DNA of 64,000 nt, taken from positions 62,001-126,000 of the forward strand of contig JAHWKY010000007.1 in assembly GCA_019347575.1 (NCBI GenBank). The letters are read 5' to 3'. This stretch comes from Actinomycetota bacterium (GTDB lineage: Bacteria > Actinomycetota > Nitriliruptoria > Nitriliruptorales > Nitriliruptoraceae). Shown here in pieces: positions 52,124-60,705 of this stretch. The notes under the pieces are model-generated. The model did no database searches and was not told the origin of the DNA. It saw nothing but the letters and a program-made list of their open reading frames with translations. Numbering within the stretch: position 1 is the stretch's first letter; every line of letters starts with the position of its first letter. The translations under genes were made by a program, and so were the position numbers.

Positions 52124-52516
52124 TTGGCCTCGGTGCAGCGACTGCGCAGCGACGCTGGTAGCAGCACGACCGAACTCGTGCTGCTGATGCCGGTCGTGCT
52201 CCTGCTGGTGCTGGTCGGCGTCCACGCGGGCCTGTACTACCACGCCGGTCACGTCGTCGAGGCCGCGGCACAGGAAGCCCTGGAGTCCGCGCAGGGGGAG
52301 CAGAGCAGTGCCCAGGACGGGCTCGACTCGGCGACGGCGTTCCTGGCGGAGGCGGGCGGCGTCCGGAACTCGGACGTCGAGGTGACCCGCGACGCCGCCG
52401 AGGTACGCGTCCTCGTCCAGGCGGAGGCGCCCAACGTCCTGCCCTTCGCCGTCTGGCACGTGACCGCCTCCGTGGCGGGGCCGGTCGAACGGTTCGTCGC
52501 CGAGGTGGACCGATGA
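52124..52516 (+). CDS. TadE-like pseudopilin 1
   Basis: 130 aa from TTG 52124. Leader with DAGSSTTELVLLMPVVLLLV: Gly-x4-Glu pattern then a hydrophobic stalk, followed by a soluble beta-rich domain. TadE proteins are minor pilins processed by the same peptidase. It is 4 bp after the Flp gene and overlaps the next gene by 4 bp. Confidence 0.78.
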   Translation: MASVQRLRSDAGSSTTELVLLMPVVLLLVLVGVHAGLYYHAGHVVEAAAQEALESAQGEQSSAQDGLDSATAFLAEAGGVRNSDVEVTRDAAEVRVLVQAEAPNVLPFAVWHVTASVAGPVERFVAEVDR

Positions 52517-52926
52517 GGACCGGATGGCAGGACGGGAGCGTCTCCACCGAGTTGGTGCTGCTCACGCCGGTCCTGCTCGCGCTGCTCGCGTTCGTGGTCT
52601 TCGCTGGCCGGGTCGGAGGGGCACAGCAGCAGATCACCGCCGCAGCGGACCAGGCCGCGCGCGCCGCCTCGCTCCGGGGCGATCCCGACTCGGCGATCGC
52701 CGCCGCATCGCAGGTGGCACAGGCGAACCTCGCCGATGCCGGCGTCACGTGCGCCGACGTGGGGATCGAGGTCGACACGGCTGCGTTCGGCGCCGGTGGC
52801 CAGGTCGGTGTCACCGTGACGTGCGTCGTGGAGCTGGACGACGTCGTGTTCGCCGGCCTGCCGGGGAGCCGGACGTTCACGTCGACCGCGGTCGAGATCA
52901 TCGACCGCTACCGCGGGGGCGACTGA
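52513..52926 (+). CDS. TadE/TadF-like pseudopilin 2
   Basis: 137 aa, ATG. Same plan as its neighbour: QDGSVSTELVLLTPVLLALL near the N-terminus, then a soluble region with two Cys (TCADVGIEV and VTCVVEL) that may form a disulfide. The pair probably forms a TadE/TadF heteromer. Overlaps neighbours by 4 bp and 1 bp. Confidence 0.78.
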   Translation: MRTGWQDGSVSTELVLLTPVLLALLAFVVFAGRVGGAQQQITAAADQAARAASLRGDPDSAIAAASQVAQANLADAGVTCADVGIEVDTAAFGAGGQVGVTVTCVVELDDVVFAGLPGSRTFTSTAVEIIDRYRGGD

Positions 52927-53348
52927 TGCTCACGCGATGGCGCGGCGAGGACGGGGCGATCACGGTGTTCGTGGTCGCGCTGGTCCCGGCGATCATGCTC
53001 GTCGCGGGCCTGGTGTACGACGGCGGTCGCCTCCTCGCGGCACGCCGCGAGGCACACGACCTCGCCGACAACGCCGCACGCGCCGCCGCGCAAGAGGTCG
53101 ACGTGGACGCGCTCCGCAGCGCTCGCACGCCGGTCGTCGAGCCGCTCGCCGCGCAAGCCGCCGGCGAGGCCTACCTGGCCGCGACAGGACACACCGGAAC
53201 CGTCGTCGTCACCGCAGACCGGGTCGAGGTCACCGTCTCGATCACTACGTCGATGGCGCTGCTGCAGCTCGCCGGCATCTCCGAGCGGACCGTCACGGCC
53301 ACCGGCCACGCGCGGATCGTGCGCGGCGTCACCGAACCGGAGAGCTGA
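52926..53348 (+). CDS. TadG-like N-terminal protein
   Basis: 140 aa. An N-terminal EDGAITVFVVALVPAIMLVA membrane anchor followed by GGRLLAARREAHDLADNAAR, the Tad_N/TadG signature, and a short soluble domain. The long VWA part of full TadG proteins is absent, so it is a minimal form. Last of the pilin-like genes; the LysM/BTAD gene starts 2 bp after its stop. Confidence 0.75.
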   Translation: MLTRWRGEDGAITVFVVALVPAIMLVAGLVYDGGRLLAARREAHDLADNAARAAAQEVDVDALRSARTPVVEPLAAQAAGEAYLAATGHTGTVVVTADRVEVTVSITTSMALLQLAGISERTVTATGHARIVRGVTEPES

Positions 53349-53349
53349 C

Positions 53350-56316
53350 ATGAGGTACCGCGAACGCACGCTGCTTCGGGGCTTCGGGGCGCTGGTCGCG
53401 CTGCTCGTGGTCGTGGTCGGTGTCCCGGCGCTGCTGGTTCGGTTCGTGGGCTGGCCGCTGCCCACCGCGCTGCCGACCTGGGCGCAGTTCTCCAACGCCA
53501 TCACCAGCGGCAACATCGACGACGCCACCATCATCAAGACCCTCGCCGTGGTCGTGTGGCTCGCCTGGTTGAACTTCAGCATCGGGGCGTCGGTCGAACT
53601 GGCGTCGCTCGTGCGGGGCGGGCGCGCGCGCCGTGTCGCAGGGCTGCGATCGGCGCAGCGTCTCGCCGCGAACCTGCTGACCGCAACATCCCTCGCTGTG
53701 GCCATGCTGACCCGCTCCGCTGCCGGTGTCGGGGCGGCGCCACCGACGCCTAGCCTCACCGCAGCGAGTGCTCTCATCGAGCAGCCCCAGCCATCCACGA
53801 CGGGCGGGTCCGACCACGACCCTGGCTCGACGCGACCCGAACGCGGGGCAGCCTCCTCGGGTCGCGGTGCCGACGAGGTCGCCGGTGCCTGGACCTCGTA
53901 CGTCCCCTACAACGTCGAGCGGGGCGACACCCTCTGGCGTCTGGCGGAGAGGTTCCTCGGTGACGGGTTGCGGTGGCGCGAGATCCGCGACCGCAACATC
54001 GGCCGCGTGCAGCCTGACGGCACGAAGCTGGCCGCCGGATCCACGGATCTCCGGCCCGGATGGACGCTGCTCGTACCCGCGAGCGATGCGTCCGCCGAAC
54101 GGCCACCCTCGGTGCGCGACGACCCCTCGTCGACGGTCACGGTCGATCGGGGTGACACGCTCTGGGATCTTGCCGACGAGCACCTCGACGACCCGTTGCG
54201 CTGGACCGAGATGTACGAGCGCAACCGCGGCGTACCCCAACCCGACGGCGACGCTCTGACGGAACCGGACCTCATCCAGCCCGGCTGGGTGCTGACGCTC
54301 CCCGAGGCTGGCCCTGGCGAGGAGAGCGTCGGCACGCTGGGGATCGGCGACGCGGGCGAAGTCCGGGATGTGACCGAGCCGTCCCCACACCGCGAGGGGC
54401 CGGTCGTCCCCGACGCGCTCGACCGAGCACGCGCCACTCCGCCAGCGGGCCGGTGGGAACCCCGGCCCGTCACCCCGACCAGCGGGGCGAGCCCACAGGA
54501 GACCGGAGCAGCCTCGCCGGTTGATGAAGTCGAGGACTCCTCCGAGGACTCCTCCGAGGACTCCGCGATCGCGGTGACCGCGGGCGGGGCGATCGCGGCC
54601 GGGCTCATCCTGACGCTCGACCGCATCCGACGTGCCCGCCGCCGGCGCCGTCGACCCGACCACCGCATCCCGCTGCCCGATGGGCAGGATGCGGCCGCCG
54701 AACGGTTCCTGCGGGTCCATGCCGACCACGACACCGCGACGTTCGTGGATCTCGCCCTGCGGCACCTTGCGGACGGATGCGGAGGACGCCCCTCGCCGGC
54801 AGTGACGCTCGTGCTCTGCGGTCAGGACGACGTCACCGTCCATCTCGATGCACCAAGCGAAGACGTTCCCGAAGGCTGGCTGGCCTCCGGCGATTCCACG
54901 TGGGTGATCGAGCGTCCGGACAACCTGGATGCTCTCGCCCAGCACAAGGCCACGCCCTCGTTGTTCCCCGTGCTCGTGACCGTCGGCTCGACGCCCGACG
55001 GCCGCGCTGCACTGGTCAACCTGGCTGGGCGAGACCCTCTGGGCGTTCACGGCGACCCGGACCGGGCGGCCGAACTCATGGCTGTGTGGGCACTGGAACT
55101 CGCGACGACACCGCGAGTAGATGCCCTCGAAGTCCTGACGGTCGGCATCGACGGCCTCCCCGCCGACCTCGAGCGGCTCACCCCGCTAACGGATGCGGAC
55201 GACCTGCATGCCGAACTTGCGCGAAGGCCCGTGACCGGCGAGGTCGAGGCTCCCTCATTGGTCGTCCTCGCCAACGGCGTCGACGACGAGGCGGAAGCGG
55301 CCGTGCGCGCGGCATCCGAGAAGCGCGAGGACCTGGTCGCGGTCATCAGCCGTTCGTGCTCACCAACGACACGACGGCATACCGAGATCACCGGCAACAC
55401 CGCCGTGCTCCACCCCGCCGGGCTCGCCGTCGAACTCGTCGAACTCGGCATCAGCGACCTGGCCAGCGTGGGCCGGCTGCTGGACCAGGCCAAGAACGAC
55501 CCCGAGCTACCGGTACCGCTCTCGGCGCTCGGGGACGACGACCACGAGGCCGGATCATCGGATACGCCTGTAGGTGAGGTCGACGTTCGGGTCCTCGGTC
55601 CGGTGGATGTCATCGGCGTGGATCGCTTCCCGACCAACAAGACCATGGAGCTCGTCGCCTACCTGGCCATGCATCGTGACGGGGCCACGACGGACATGCT
55701 CCTCGAAGCACTCTGGCCAAACCACGAGCCTCGCCCTGCCCGCCTCTACACCGAGGCCTCCCGCGCCCGCAAGGCCCTGGGCACGAGGGCGGACGGCAGT
55801 CCCTACCTACCCGACGCCGAGCTGGGTCGCTACCGCATCGCCGACGCGGTCACCTCCGACTACGAGCGCTTCAGCGCCCACGTCGCGGCGGCCACGAGAG
55901 ACCCGGACCTGGCCGACCAACATCTGCGCGAGGCTCTGACGCTGGTGCGAGGCGCACCGTTCTCTGCGACCGCGACGGCGTACACCTGGGCACACCAGCT
56001 CGAGATCCGGATCTCCGAGGAGATCGTCACGGCCGCCCATGACCTGGCCCACCAGATGCTGGACTCCGCTCGGTACGAAGACGCGGTGTGGGCAGCCGAG
56101 CGCGGGCTTAGCGTCAACCCTCTCGCCGAGCCCCTGATCCGCGTCCTGATGATCGCCGCCGACGCCACCGGCAACACGGCTCGCGTGCACGAAGTGATGG
56201 CCCGCCTCCGAGAGACTCTGGCGGAGGACGACGCCAACGACGCCGACGACTGGCTACACCCCGAAACCATCACGCTGTTCGAACGCCTCTCGAGACGGCC
56301 AGTCCCGATCGACTAA
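53350..56316 (+). CDS. membrane protein with two LysM and a SARP-type BTAD domain
   Basis: 988 aa. Three N-terminal hydrophobic helices (about 13-37, 56-78 and 108-122), two LysM-like domains (about 178-240 and 257-315, each starting GDTLW), an acidic linker with EDSSEDSSEDS, one membrane helix (about 409-428, AVTAGGAIAAGLILTLDRIR) and a basic RRRRRRP stop-transfer, a cytoplasmic region, and a C-terminal part (about 745-985) with VDVRVLGPVDV and a BTAD domain. This would carry a peptidoglycan-sensing side and a transcription-regulator-like cytoplasmic side. ATG 2 bp after the TadG gene. Similar proteins end Tad clusters in actinobacteria; function unknown. Confidence 0.85.
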   Translation: MRYRERTLLRGFGALVALLVVVVGVPALLVRFVGWPLPTALPTWAQFSNAITSGNIDDATIIKTLAVVVWLAWLNFSIGASVELASLVRGGRARRVAGLRSAQRLAANLLTATSLAVAMLTRSAAGVGAAPPTPSLTAASALIEQPQPSTTGGSDHDPGSTRPERGAASSGRGADEVAGAWTSYVPYNVERGDTLWRLAERFLGDGLRWREIRDRNIGRVQPDGTKLAAGSTDLRPGWTLLVPASDASAERPPSVRDDPSSTVTVDRGDTLWDLADEHLDDPLRWTEMYERNRGVPQPDGDALTEPDLIQPGWVLTLPEAGPGEESVGTLGIGDAGEVRDVTEPSPHREGPVVPDALDRARATPPAGRWEPRPVTPTSGASPQETGAASPVDEVEDSSEDSSEDSAIAVTAGGAIAAGLILTLDRIRRARRRRRRPDHRIPLPDGQDAAAERFLRVHADHDTATFVDLALRHLADGCGGRPSPAVTLVLCGQDDVTVHLDAPSEDVPEGWLASGDSTWVIERPDNLDALAQHKATPSLFPVLVTVGSTPDGRAALVNLAGRDPLGVHGDPDRAAELMAVWALELATTPRVDALEVLTVGIDGLPADLERLTPLTDADDLHAELARRPVTGEVEAPSLVVLANGVDDEAEAAVRAASEKREDLVAVISRSCSPTTRRHTEITGNTAVLHPAGLAVELVELGISDLASVGRLLDQAKNDPELPVPLSALGDDDHEAGSSDTPVGEVDVRVLGPVDVIGVDRFPTNKTMELVAYLAMHRDGATTDMLLEALWPNHEPRPARLYTEASRARKALGTRADGSPYLPDAELGRYRIADAVTSDYERFSAHVAAATRDPDLADQHLREALTLVRGAPFSATATAYTWAHQLEIRISEEIVTAAHDLAHQMLDSARYEDAVWAAERGLSVNPLAEPLIRVLMIAADATGNTARVHEVMARLRETLAEDDANDADDWLHPETITLFERLSRRPVPID

Positions 56317-56348
56317 GCAGCCTCGATGGGCCGAAGCTCTCCGACGTC

Positions 56349-56374
56349 AGGAGCCTGGGCTCAGGTTGGCTCCT
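56349..56374. terminator. inverted repeat between convergent genes
   Basis: AGGAGCC and GGCTCCT form a 7-bp stem with a 12-base loop between the end of the LysM/BTAD gene and the end of the XRE gene (it overlaps the XRE stop). Possible bidirectional terminator; no U-tract and a large loop. Confidence 0.3.
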
Positions 56375-56717
56375 GCTGCGGGTGCTTGAGCCGCCGAACC
56401 GTCTCGCGCGGGACGAACTCGATATCCGCATCGAGCGCCCAGGCGATGAGGCCGAGTGTTCTGACATCCGGCCACGTCTGACCGTTCTCCAGATCGCTGA
56501 TCGTGTTGGGTCGCAGGCCGGTCATCTGCGCGAGTTGGCTGCGTCTCAGGCCGCGTTCCTCGCGGCGGCGGATGATCGCGCGGACGAGGTGGACAAACTG
56601 TTCGGCTACGTAGGCCGCGGCGTCACCTTCGTCCGCCACGATCCTGGTCGACTCCGGCCACGCTCCGTCGACGTAGTCGACGGGACGACGCTCGGGCTTG
56701 CTCGGCGAGGACGACAT
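56361..56717 (-). CDS. XRE-family HTH regulator
   Basis: 118 aa. The HTH domain at about 46-102 (RRSQLAQMTGLRPNTISDLE) is Cro/cI type, followed by DADIEFVPRETV, a short tail typical of small repressors. ATG 56717 is the natural start for the family size; an upstream ATG at 56753 is possible. It is divergent from the 56831 gene and the shared control region holds a near-palindrome (56782-56814), its likely operator. Confidence 0.8.
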   Translation of the reverse strand: MSSSPSKPERRPVDYVDGAWPESTRIVADEGDAAAYVAEQFVHLVRAIIRRREERGLRRSQLAQMTGLRPNTISDLENGQTWPDVRTLGLIAWALDADIEFVPRETVRRLKHPQQEPT

Positions 56718-56781
56718 GCCGTCATCCTCAGCGCTCACCTGGCCGTCACGCAATCCCTCACCGACCCGGTGGACTTCCTAG

Positions 56782-56814
56782 CGTTCTAACGATAGAGTTC
56801 ATATCGTTGTAACG
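56782..56814. promoter_or_regulatory. operator-like inverted repeat of the XRE regulator
   Basis: CGTTCTAACGAT at 56782-56793 and ATCGTTGTAACG at 56803-56814 are inverted copies (10 of 12 match) separated by 9 bases. It lies 16 bp before the ATG at 56831 and about 65 bp before the XRE start, so binding could control both directions. Confidence 0.55.
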
Positions 56815-56830
56815 CAGAAAGGGAGCCCGC

Positions 56831-57196
56831 ATGCGTGTGCAGGTGTCGTACCCGGTGCCGTTCGTTCAATCCGGGCTGATCCACATCCTCGAGGACCTCG
56901 GGCACCTGATCGTGCCCGACCACCCCGACATCCTGATCACGGGCACCCTGCCCCAGGACCCGACCGCGCCGATCCTGCTGCTGTTGGATGAGCCCACACG
57001 GGCGCGCGCAGCCGAGGGCATCGCCCACCCGGGGGTGCGTGGCGTGCTGAGCGTGTCGGCGGAGCGGGACGAGATCGAGATCGCCCTCATGTGCATCTTC
57101 GACGGCGACATCCTCGTCGACTCGCGCGTCGGCCAAGAGGACGGCTTCGGCTACCTCGTACCTGGCAAGCGCAGCACCGACCGTCGCTACCCGTAA
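56831..57196 (+). CDS. pseudo-receiver-like protein without HTH
   Basis: 121 aa, ATG with GGGAG 6 bp upstream. The start MRVQVSYPVPFVQSGLIHIL and the alternating beta/alpha pattern (DILITGTLPQ, PILLLLDEPT, GVRGVLSVSAERDEIEIAL) match the N-terminal halves of the HTH proteins at 57198 and 60001, but the phospho-acceptor Asp region is not conserved and the HTH is missing. It may modulate the regulator encoded 1 bp downstream. Confidence 0.55.
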   Translation: MRVQVSYPVPFVQSGLIHILEDLGHLIVPDHPDILITGTLPQDPTAPILLLLDEPTRARAAEGIAHPGVRGVLSVSAERDEIEIALMCIFDGDILVDSRVGQEDGFGYLVPGKRSTDRRYP

Positions 57197-57197
57197 C

Positions 57198-57752
57198 GTG
57201 ATCGCCGTCGCCATCCTGAGCTCCGACCCGCTCAGCGACCGCGGCCTGCGAGAGATCCTCGTCGGCGTCGGCCTGCACGTCGTGGACGACCCCACGGACG
57301 CCGACGTCATCGCGACCACCGGCGAAGCCCCCGACGAGGCCAGCGCACCGGTCCTTCACGTGTCCAAGCCACAGCATCCGTCCGTCCTGCTGCTCGACCT
57401 GATCGTCGGCCGCATCGCAGGCATCGTGCTCATCGACCGCGAAGCCGTACACCTCGAGTTGGCCGTCCACGCGCTGGCCGGCGGGGAACGGTGGCTGGAC
57501 CCTGCTCTCATCGAGGAGATGATCGTCGCGGCCCGGCGCGGGACCAGGTGGCGAGGACCGGCGGGGTTGACCGCCCAGGAGCTGCGCGTGGTCAGGCTCT
57601 TGGACCAGCGCACGAACCGCCAGATCGCAGACACGCTGGGGATCTCGACGGAGACTGTCAGGGCCCACCTCCGCAGCGCCGTGAGCAAGCTCGGTGCCTA
57701 CGACCGGATCCATGCCGTCGACGTCGCACGGACGCGAAGGATCATCCGCTGA
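57198..57752 (+). CDS. LuxR-type HTH regulator with degenerate receiver
   Basis: 184 aa from GTG. The N-terminal receiver-like domain (about 1-115) lacks a clear phosphoacceptor Asp motif. The C-terminal LuxR HTH (about 122-180) reads LTAQELRVVRLLDQRTNRQI then ADTLGISTETVRAHLRSAVS. It starts 1 bp after the preceding gene. It is a paralogue of the 60001 gene (shared IAGIVLIDRE and GAYDRIHA motifs). Probably controls the nearby surface protein or pilus genes (inference). Confidence 0.8.
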   Translation: MIAVAILSSDPLSDRGLREILVGVGLHVVDDPTDADVIATTGEAPDEASAPVLHVSKPQHPSVLLLDLIVGRIAGIVLIDREAVHLELAVHALAGGERWLDPALIEEMIVAARRGTRWRGPAGLTAQELRVVRLLDQRTNRQIADTLGISTETVRAHLRSAVSKLGAYDRIHAVDVARTRRIIR

Positions 57753-58038
57753 GTCGAGACTGCACGCGGCCGCCCAAGGCCAAGCGGATGTACGGGCCGA
57801 GCGGCCGAGCCAGCCCGAGACGCCGTCGCCGTCGTGCGTGCGTGTCCGTGCTGCCGGGCTGGCGCTCCCCATCGCCGCGGGAGCGGGAACTACCTCGGCG
57901 GGGTTGTCTAACCCTGTACTGAAGACCGGCGTCAAGATGAGACCTCGGCAAAGCGGAGCCGCGGCTGAGCGGCCATCGGTGGGCCACCGTCAGCCAGGAC
58001 CCGGTACGACCTGCTTCACCTGCTCGGGACGGCGAGGG

Positions 58039-58503
58039 TCAGACTCGGCGCTTCAGATCCTCGAACGTCGCCAGGGCGCGGGTGTCTCCGAGCACCGTGG
58101 GATCCCACGCGAGCATCGGTCCGAATCGGTCGCGAACTACCGCTGACGGATCGAGCGCCCGTGACCAGAACTCGCGGACACTCTCGAGCTCCTCCATCCA
58201 CATCTCCCGGCGATCACTTGCGTCGCGCCCGTACTGCTCGGCGAGTTCGAAGTAGCCGTCGCCAGGCAGCCCAGAGGCCTTGACGACCAGGGACGTGAGC
58301 ATCGGGCGCCCGAGACGCTGCTCGTAGATCGCGATGTGGTACAGCATCCGACCCACAAGGTTGAAAGCTCCGGACTCCCGGAAGCCCTCCCCCGTCGTGG
58401 CCAGCCAGAGCTCCTCGTAGGTGACGTTCTCAGGAGTGTGGCTGGCGGCGATAGCGAGCAACCGCTCGCGCATCGCCCGTTCACTTGAAGTGAGCTGCAG
58501 CAT
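58039..58503 (-). CDS. hypothetical soluble protein
   Basis: 154 aa. ATG 58503 has GGAGGAG 10 bp upstream, so the larger open frame to 59289 is not the gene. Helical N-terminus (SSERAMRERLLAIAASHTPE), a central NLVGRMLYHIAIYEQRLGRP and helical MWMEELESVREFWSRALDPS. Seen as a family pattern of unknown function. Divergent from the 58645 gene. Confidence 0.6.
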   Translation of the reverse strand: MLQLTSSERAMRERLLAIAASHTPENVTYEELWLATTGEGFRESGAFNLVGRMLYHIAIYEQRLGRPMLTSLVVKASGLPGDGYFELAEQYGRDASDRREMWMEELESVREFWSRALDPSAVVRDRFGPMLAWDPTVLGDTRALATFEDLKRRV

Positions 58504-58644
58504 GAGAGATTCTCCTCCGGCCGAAACCGGCGTCGTCTTAACGGATTGCCCCCGTGGGAGCAGGCTCCGTAGAGCCGTCATGATCGTACCTACTCGTGAG
58601 CCTCCCAGCGAGTCGCTACGGTCCCGCCAGCGTCGGGAGATCAC

Positions 58645-59394
58645 ATGTGGATACTTGCTGACGCCGACGGCAACATTGCACGGGACGAGGCAGGCGACAC
58701 CGTCCCAGCCGCAGGCGGTATGCCCGCCTGCTTCATCGACCCACCTGTCACCACGAAGCGTCGCCGCACGGACACGGGGGTACGTGACGAGTTCGTCGTC
58801 CACTTCACCGGTCGACAGGGCCGGCTCAACAGCCACCTCCCCGCCCCTCTGCAGGCGCTCACCCCGCCGCAGCGCATCTTCAAGATCCTCCAAGATCGTG
58901 CGCTGCTCGCTGTCCAGGCCTTCGGACGCCATCGGAACTACCCAGTAATCTGTTTCTGCGAAGGCGACCAAGCGGCCCGCGCGAACCTCATGACCGGCGC
59001 CCGCTACGACCGATACGGGATTGCGTTCCATCGGCAGGCGGTCGAGGGCCTGGGGAGCCGCCCGGTCATCTACACCGACGCCGATGTGATCGAGCTGTTC
59101 TACACAGCGATACATCAGTACTGGCGCGACCACCGTGATGAACTCAGTGAGGACGACGAGCGGCGGCTCAAGATCACTCGGGCGCCGTTGATGCGGAACT
59201 GGCCCGGCGCTGAGGAGGATCAGGCCTACCTCCAGGAACATAGACTCAGCTTCGAGCTGCGCAACCCGAACGAGTGGTCTCATGAGCATGAGATGCGACT
59301 AGTGATGCCACGCCATAGTTCGGGAAGCGCCTGGGGCACGACGCCGAACATCTTCTACTGGCTGTTCGAGCCAAACCGGGGTCTTCCCCACTGA
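58645..59394 (+). CDS. AbiGi-like abortive-infection protein
   Basis: 249 aa, ATG with GGGAG 6 bp upstream. The segment NYPVICFCEGD, YDRYGIAFHRQAVEGLGSRP and VIYTDADVIELFY resembles AbiGi antitoxin-type proteins of abortive infection systems (FCD..., YG.YGIG...PV.Y pattern). A C-terminal HEHEMRLVMPRHSSG segment follows. No AbiGii-type toxin is adjacent unless the divergent 58503 gene serves. Function by analogy only. Confidence 0.5.
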   Translation: MWILADADGNIARDEAGDTVPAAGGMPACFIDPPVTTKRRRTDTGVRDEFVVHFTGRQGRLNSHLPAPLQALTPPQRIFKILQDRALLAVQAFGRHRNYPVICFCEGDQAARANLMTGARYDRYGIAFHRQAVEGLGSRPVIYTDADVIELFYTAIHQYWRDHRDELSEDDERRLKITRAPLMRNWPGAEEDQAYLQEHRLSFELRNPNEWSHEHEMRLVMPRHSSGSAWGTTPNIFYWLFEPNRGLPH

Positions 59395-59441
59395 GGTGGG
59401 TCACGCCGTAGAGCGCTAATCGGTTCCTGTGACGCCAATCA

Positions 59442-59705
59442 TCAACAGTCGGGCAGGTTGTCGAGGTTGTTGCGTGCGTCACCGTCTGGATCAGTCCGCA
59501 GGTAGGGACCGTCGCCGTCGTCAACGACGTGGATGTCGGTCCGGTCGGTACCAGGCTGCTGGACGTAGTAGGTGTGATCCCCGTCATCGATGTCAGCGAT
59601 CGCACTCGCCTTCGATCGCGGCGACCAATACTGGTCGGGATTACACAGCGCCAGGATGTCGCCATCCTTATCCTTCTTCGTCTGCGTGACGCGACGATCG
59701 GCCAT
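59442..59705 (-). CDS. DUF3892 protein
   Basis: 87 aa. The sequence RRVTQTKKDKDGDILALCNP, YWSPRSKASAIADIDDGDHT and YYVQQP matches the DUF3892 family pattern (small beta-rich proteins, role unknown). ATG with GGAGG 7 bp upstream. It stands alone; 59706-60000 shows no further gene. Confidence 0.8.
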   Translation of the reverse strand: MADRRVTQTKKDKDGDILALCNPDQYWSPRSKASAIADIDDGDHTYYVQQPGTDRTDIHVVDDGDGPYLRTDPDGDARNNLDNLPDC

Positions 59706-60000
59706 ATCGAGCCTCCTTGCCAGTTCTGGATCATCGGGTGGTGAGGACTGTCCCGGAGAAAACAGCCGTCACCTACTAGTACGGACGAGGAGGCCTTCTT
59801 GTTACGCGCAGCCGACAACTACTTCGTACGGTGGTGATGCGCTACGTAACGTGGCCGCCCGCTTAGCCAGGAACCCCAGCTCCCGCACGCCTTCCGCTCG
59901 GCGTCGGTGCGGTCTTAGGCGCCGAGCTTGTCGCGCTCGGCAGTCGCCTCCGACAGCGGATCGCTGACGATATCGTGGGACTCGACGCTCACCCCCGGTC

Positions 60001-60654
60001 GTGGTCACGGCCGACCCCAAGGCGCGCAGCGCCCCGACTCAGCTATTAGCCGCCGCGCGGCCCACCGGAGGGGCGCTGTTCACGGTTGCGCTCTCGGTCC
60101 GCTCGCCGGTCATCGCTGCCGGGCTACAGGCGATCCTCCAAGATGGAGACATCGAGTGCGTCGATGAGGCCGAGGCCGCGGACGTGCTGGCGACGGACGA
60201 CCTTCCCGTGCCGCAAGGGCCGCGCGTTCTGTACGCCGTCCAGGAGGCACCGTGCGCCCAAGTCCTTGAGCTTCTCCGCGCCGGGATCGCGGGCGTCATG
60301 CTGCTTGACAGGGAGCCCGTCACGGTGCTGGCCGCGACCTACGCCGTCGCCTCAGGCGGGATCTGGCTGGACCCGTGCTCAGCGATCGCCGGTGAGCTGG
60401 TCGTCGCTGCCTTCCGAGGTTCCCGGCTGCGTGGCCCATGGGGCTTGTCGGTCCAGCAGTTACGCGTCCTGCGCCACGTCGCACGGGGAGCGACGAACCG
60501 CCAGGTCGGCGACCGACTCGGGATCTCACCCGAAACCGTCAAGAATCACCTGAGTGATGCCATGCGCGCGATGGGCGCCTACGACCGTCTGCACGCCGCA
60601 GCGCTGTTCGAGCAGACTCTGTCGGAGGGATTTGACCCCTCGATCTTCCGCTAG
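60001..60654 (+). CDS. LuxR-type HTH regulator with degenerate receiver, paralogue
   Basis: 217 aa from GTG. Receiver-like N-terminus (LSVRSPVIAAGLQAILQDGD, GIAGVMLLDREPVTVL) and a C-terminal LuxR HTH (LSVQQLRVLRHVARGATNRQ, VGDRLGISPETVKNHLSDAM). It resembles the 57198 protein throughout. It lies upstream of the large secreted DNRLRE protein and a structured leader, so it may regulate that gene. Confidence 0.8.
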   Translation: MVTADPKARSAPTQLLAAARPTGGALFTVALSVRSPVIAAGLQAILQDGDIECVDEAEAADVLATDDLPVPQGPRVLYAVQEAPCAQVLELLRAGIAGVMLLDREPVTVLAATYAVASGGIWLDPCSAIAGELVVAAFRGSRLRGPWGLSVQQLRVLRHVARGATNRQVGDRLGISPETVKNHLSDAMRAMGAYDRLHAAALFEQTLSEGFDPSIFR

Positions 60655-60655
60655 C

Positions 60656-60705
60656 CCCGGCGCCCTATGTCCCGTCGGAGGGGACATAGATGCGCAGGCG
60701 CCGGG
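60656..60705 (+). terminator. nested hairpin after the HTH gene
   Basis: Inner stem CTATGTCCC (60665-60673) with GGGACATAG (60681-60689), loop GTCGGAG; outer stem CCCGGCGCC (60656-60664) with GGCGCCGGG (60697-60705). It starts 2 bp after the stop codon at 60652-60654. It could end transcription or act as a regulatory fold; no U-tract. Confidence 0.5.

Noticed and set aside
54534-54566. Tandem repeat of GAGGACTCCTCC as a regulatory repeat
   Set aside because: It simply codes for the EDSS linker repeats of the LysM/BTAD protein.
53329-55050. Minus-strand ORF (573 codons) opposite the LysM/BTAD gene
   Set aside because: Antisense to the LysM domains and without any family pattern or RBS.
58504-59289. 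Upstream extension of the 58039-58503 gene to a 416-codon ORF
   Set aside because: The extra part is antisense to the AbiGi-like gene, and ATG 58503 has a strong RBS.
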